Of a DNA stretch of 64,000 bases, positions 61,517 to 64,000 are shown in pieces. The DNA lies in NCBI GenBank assembly GCA_016704425.1, contig JADJAC010000002.1:806001-870000 (forward strand), read 5' to 3'. The stretch comes from Sphingomonadales bacterium. GTDB lineage: Bacteria; Pseudomonadota; Alphaproteobacteria; Sphingomonadales; Sphingomonadaceae. Position 1 is the first letter of the stretch; each line of letters starts with the position of its first letter. Both the position numbers and the translations under genes were made by a program. Below the pieces are notes generated by a model. That model had not been told where the DNA came from, searched no databases, and worked only from the letters and a program-made list of their open reading frames with translations.

Positions 61517-62943
61517 ATGACCGCATCCGAAATCATATCGTTCGAACCAGCGACCGGCGCTGAATATTGGCGTCGTCCGGTGGGCGATGTGGATGCCGAA
61601 GTGGCCGCCGCCCGCGAACACTGGATCGGATGGGCTTCGCAACCCGTTACCGTCCGGATGGAAGCGCCTTGCGGCGGTTTGCCAATGTCGTGCGCAGCCG
61701 GGCCGAGGCGCTTGCCGATTGCATCTCGCGGGAGACCGGCAAGCCCTTGTGGGAAGCGAGGACCGAATCCGAGGCCGTGATCAACAAGGTGGAGATTTCG
61801 ATCTCCGCCTATCTTGAACGCACTGCGCAGCGCCGGCTTGAGGGCAATATGGGCGCGCGCATGGCCGTCCGCCACAAGCCGCACGGCGTGCTGGCGGTGC
61901 TTGGGCCCTATAATTTTCCCGCCCATCTGCCGAACGGGCATATCGTGCCTGCGCTGATCGCGGGCAATGCCATCGTCTTCAAGCCATCGGAAAAGACGCC
62001 GGCAACGGGCGCGATGCTGGTCGAATGCTATCATGCCGCAGGGATTCCCGAAGGGGTGGTCCGTTTGCTGGTCGGCGGCCCCGATGAAGGCCGTGCGCTG
62101 GCCGGACATGCGGATATTGACGGGCTGCTCTTTACCGGCTCGGCGCGGACGGGCGTTGCGCTCAACCGCCAATATGCCGACACGCCGGGCAAGATCCTTG
62201 CACTCGAAATGGGCGGCAACAATCCCTTGATCGTGTGGGATGCGGCGGATATTCCGGCAGCGGCCACGCTGGTGATCCAGTCCGCCTTCCTGAGCGCTGG
62301 CCAACGCTGCACGGCGGCACGGCGGCTGATTGTCCAGGACGGCGCGCACGAACCGCTGATCGCGGCCGTCAAGGGGCTTGCGGACCGTCTGATCGTCGGT
62401 GAACCGCATGCGACCCCGGCGCCCTATATGGGGCCCGTCATCGACAATGACGTGGCGGACCAGCTGCAGGAAAGCTTCCTCGACCTGATGATGAAGGGCG
62501 GGCAGCCGATCAAGCAGCTCGATCGACTGATGGCAGACAAGCCCTTCCTTTCGCCCGCCATTATCGACACGACCCGCGTGACCGAGCGTCCGGACGTGGA
62601 GCTGTTCGGCCCGATCCTGCAAGTGATCCGCGTCGCCGATTTTGACGCGGCCCTGATCGAAGCCAACAATACCCGTTACGGTCTTTCCGCCTCGCTCATC
62701 GGCGGCGCGCCGGAACTTTATGACCGGTTCTGGGCCAACATCCGCGCCGGGATCGTCAACTGGAACAGGCCGACCAATGGCGCGCCGTCCAACGCGCCCT
62801 TTGGCGGGGTCGGGCTTTCGGGCAATCACCGGCCGAGTGCCTTTTATGCTGCTGACTATTGCGCCTATCCCGTCGTTTCGACCGAAGAGGATCAGGCGCG
62901 CGCCGTGATCGGTGTCGGCCTCAGTGACGTGGCACAGGGGTGA
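61517..62943 (+). pseudogene. astD: AstD-like succinylglutamate-semialdehyde dehydrogenase, frameshifted
   Basis: The first frame from ATG 61517 gives MTASEIISFEPATGAEYW and WASQPVTVRMEA, the usual AstD start. Near 61665-61672 the frame must shift by -1 to continue with LRRFANVVRSRAEALADCISRETGKPLWEA, VLGPYNFPAHLPNGH, LALEMGGNNP (catalytic Glu) and SAGQRCTAARR (catalytic Cys), to 62943. The repaired protein is about 475 residues. AstD oxidises succinylglutamate semialdehyde in arginine catabolism; no other ast genes are in the window. An internal start in the second frame would lose the N-terminal strands. Confidence 0.75.
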
Positions 62944-62980
62944 CTCAAATCCCCTTCCTGCGGGAGAGGTGGCTTATCCT

Positions 62981-63061
62981 GTACTCCGGGCCTGACCCGG
63001 AGCCCATCTGTCAAACGCGCGAAGGGCTGGAAATATGGGCTCCGGGTCAGGCCCGGAGTAC
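62981..63061. repeat. 27-bp perfect inverted repeat between astD and cobA
   Basis: Arms 62981-63007 and 63035-63061 are exact reverse complements, containing CCGGGCCTGACCCGG. The 27-nt spacer separates them. It is a different family from the GCGCAGG repeats, common between genes in this group of bacteria. Confidence 0.9.
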
Positions 63062-63173
63062 GACAATCGCGATAGCCCAGGCGCAAAGCCCCGGAGTACC
63101 GAGAAACAGAATCTAGCGGGCCTGCAACAAACTCTGGTTTGTCTGTCGGGGCCGATCGTCCCATTTTCGCCCT

Positions 63174-63959
63174 ATGAAAAATCCCCTTCCCCATGCCAAG
63201 GGCGGGGTCCTGCTCGTGGGAGCCGGACCCGGCGATCCGGGCCTCCTGACGGTCAAGGCCGCTGCGGCGCTGGGCCGTGCCGATCTCGTCGTGCATGACG
63301 GGCTGGTTGATGATGCCATATTGGCGCTCGCCAATCCGCAGGCCGAACTCGTCTCGGTCGCAAAGCAGCGCAGCCGCCATTCCGTCCCGCAGGAGCAGAT
63401 CAACCAGATCCTGGTCGATGCAGCGCGGGCCGGGCGCACTGTGGTTCGGCTCAAATGCGGCGATCCCTTCATTTTCGGTCGCGGTGGCGAGGAAGTCGAA
63501 GCCTGTCGCGCTGCTGGCGTGGCGGTGGAGGTTATCCCCGGCATTTCAGCCGCAATCGGTTGTGCTGCAGAAGCCATGTTGCCGCTCACGCATCGTGATG
63601 CCTCAAGCGTTGTCAGTTTCGTTGCTGGCCAGTGCAAGGGATTGACCGATCAGGACTGGTCGGGCCTTGCTGGCAAGGGTCGGACGCTCGTCATCTATAT
63701 GGGCGTCGCGACCGCTGAAGACGTGGCCGACAAGCTGATCGCGGACGGCGTGTCACCCGCGATGCCGGTCGCCGTGCTTGAACGCGGAACCCGTTCGGGC
63801 GCGCGGGCCCTGCGTTCGCTGCTGGCCGATCTTGGCGGATTGATGACGCGCGAAGCCGTCAGGAGCCCCGCAATCATTGTTGTCGGCGAAGTCGTGCTCC
63901 GTTCGGATGCCGAAGACCGGCTTCTGGCATTTGCAAAGATCGCGGAGGCTGCGGCATGA
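63174..63959 (+). CDS. cobA: Uroporphyrinogen-III C-methyltransferase
   Basis: This 261-residue SUMT has the P-loop VGAGPGDPGLLT near 15-26, VVHDGLVDDAIL, RLKCGDPFIFGRGGEE, VEVIPGISAAIGCAAEAMLPLTHR, IYMGVA and PAIIVVGEVV. It makes precorrin-2 for sirohaem (or cobalamin). Coupling to a DUF2849 gene by an ATGA overlap points to the sirohaem/sulfite-reductase locus for sulfate assimilation. Confidence 0.95.
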   Translation: MKNPLPHAKGGVLLVGAGPGDPGLLTVKAAAALGRADLVVHDGLVDDAILALANPQAELVSVAKQRSRHSVPQEQINQILVDAARAGRTVVRLKCGDPFIFGRGGEEVEACRAAGVAVEVIPGISAAIGCAAEAMLPLTHRDASSVVSFVAGQCKGLTDQDWSGLAGKGRTLVIYMGVATAEDVADKLIADGVSPAMPVAVLERGTRSGARALRSLLADLGGLMTREAVRSPAIIVVGEVVLRSDAEDRLLAFAKIAEAAA

Positions 63960-64000
63960 AAATCCTGACAGGCAATGATCTGGCCAGTGGCGCTGTCACA
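63956..64000 (+). CDS. DUF2849-family protein (partial, cut by window end)
   Basis: Only 15 residues are visible (MKILTGNDLASGAVT). They match the LTGNDL start typical of DUF2849 proteins that sit between cobA/cysG and sulfite reductase genes in alphaproteobacteria. The start overlaps the cobA stop by 4 nt. Confidence 0.6.
   Translation, partial: MKILTGNDLASGAVT

Noticed and set aside
61063..62829. 1,549-residue open frame extending the adhesin upstream on the minus strand
   Set aside because: The extra 589 residues are antisense to the aldehyde dehydrogenase gene and intergenic repeats; a good ribosome site and signal peptide mark the true start at 61062.

Overview
The window is about 60 % GC and reads as chromosomal DNA of an alphaproteobacterium, most likely a member of the Sphingomonadales. 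This is inferred from gene content and order: mdh, a small secreted protein, then sucD-sucA-sucB-lpd; an ECF sigma factor with an NrsF/DUF1109 anti-sigma; a two-gene MetH preceded by an ArsR-methyltransferase fusion; cobA followed by DUF2849; and many intergenic palindromic repeats. No species is asserted.

Region 1 (44-14905, all plus strand) is a tightly packed, translationally coupled steroid-degradation operon of 16 genes. It encodes an extradiol dioxygenase of the TesB/HsaC type and the set for breaking down the steroid C and D rings (the HIP pathway): IpdA, IpdB, a crotonase, IpdC, EchA20, an acyl-CoA dehydrogenase trio of FadE31/32/33 type, thiolase FadA6, an MFE-2-type SDR, FadE30, IpdF, a MaoC hydratase, a ketosteroid delta-isomerase with its catalytic triad intact, and HIP-CoA ligase FadD3. 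One acyl-CoA dehydrogenase gene carries a single-base frameshift in a G run. A membrane fatty-acid desaturase, an SDR and an old-yellow-enzyme gene follow.

Region 2 (about 17.5-21.7 kb) is an accessory, rearranged segment. The 3' part of the old-yellow-enzyme gene, tRNA-Gln(CUG) and the 5' end of ppx were duplicated in tandem. The second oxidoreductase copy is decayed and the first ppx copy is truncated. Between the copies lie a nucleotidyltransferase-fold gene flanked by 18-bp direct repeats and an Lrp-family remnant.

Region 3 (21.6-35.4 kb) is core: ppx, rlmE, a DsbA-like protein, malate dehydrogenase, succinyl-CoA ligase alpha, the 2-oxoglutarate dehydrogenase complex (E1, E2, E3), a TRIC-like membrane protein, an acetyltransferase and SppA. 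The sucD 3' end is replaced by a striking poly-C/poly-G tract.

Region 4 (35.4-48.1 kb) has the NrsF-sigma pair with a candidate autoregulated promoter, a MATE exporter, groES-groEL behind a CIRCE element, a small lipoprotein, the methionine-cycle operon (SahR-like regulator with a perfect 22-bp palindromic operator, frameshifted metF, split metH) and an isolated cpaF.

Region 5 (48.1-64 kb) has a phosphotransferase-acyl-CoA dehydrogenase-flavodoxin group, a decayed S41 protease, a membrane protein, a nitronate-monooxygenase-like protein, an alpha/beta hydrolase divergent from selO, a large trimeric autotransporter adhesin, a frameshifted AstD-like aldehyde dehydrogenase, and cobA running into a DUF2849 gene cut by the window end.

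Several core genes (the FadE33-like gene, lpd, metF, astD) carry single-base indels, mostly in or near short homopolymers. This could be residual assembly error rather than biology, so the intact or broken status of those genes should be read with that in mind.
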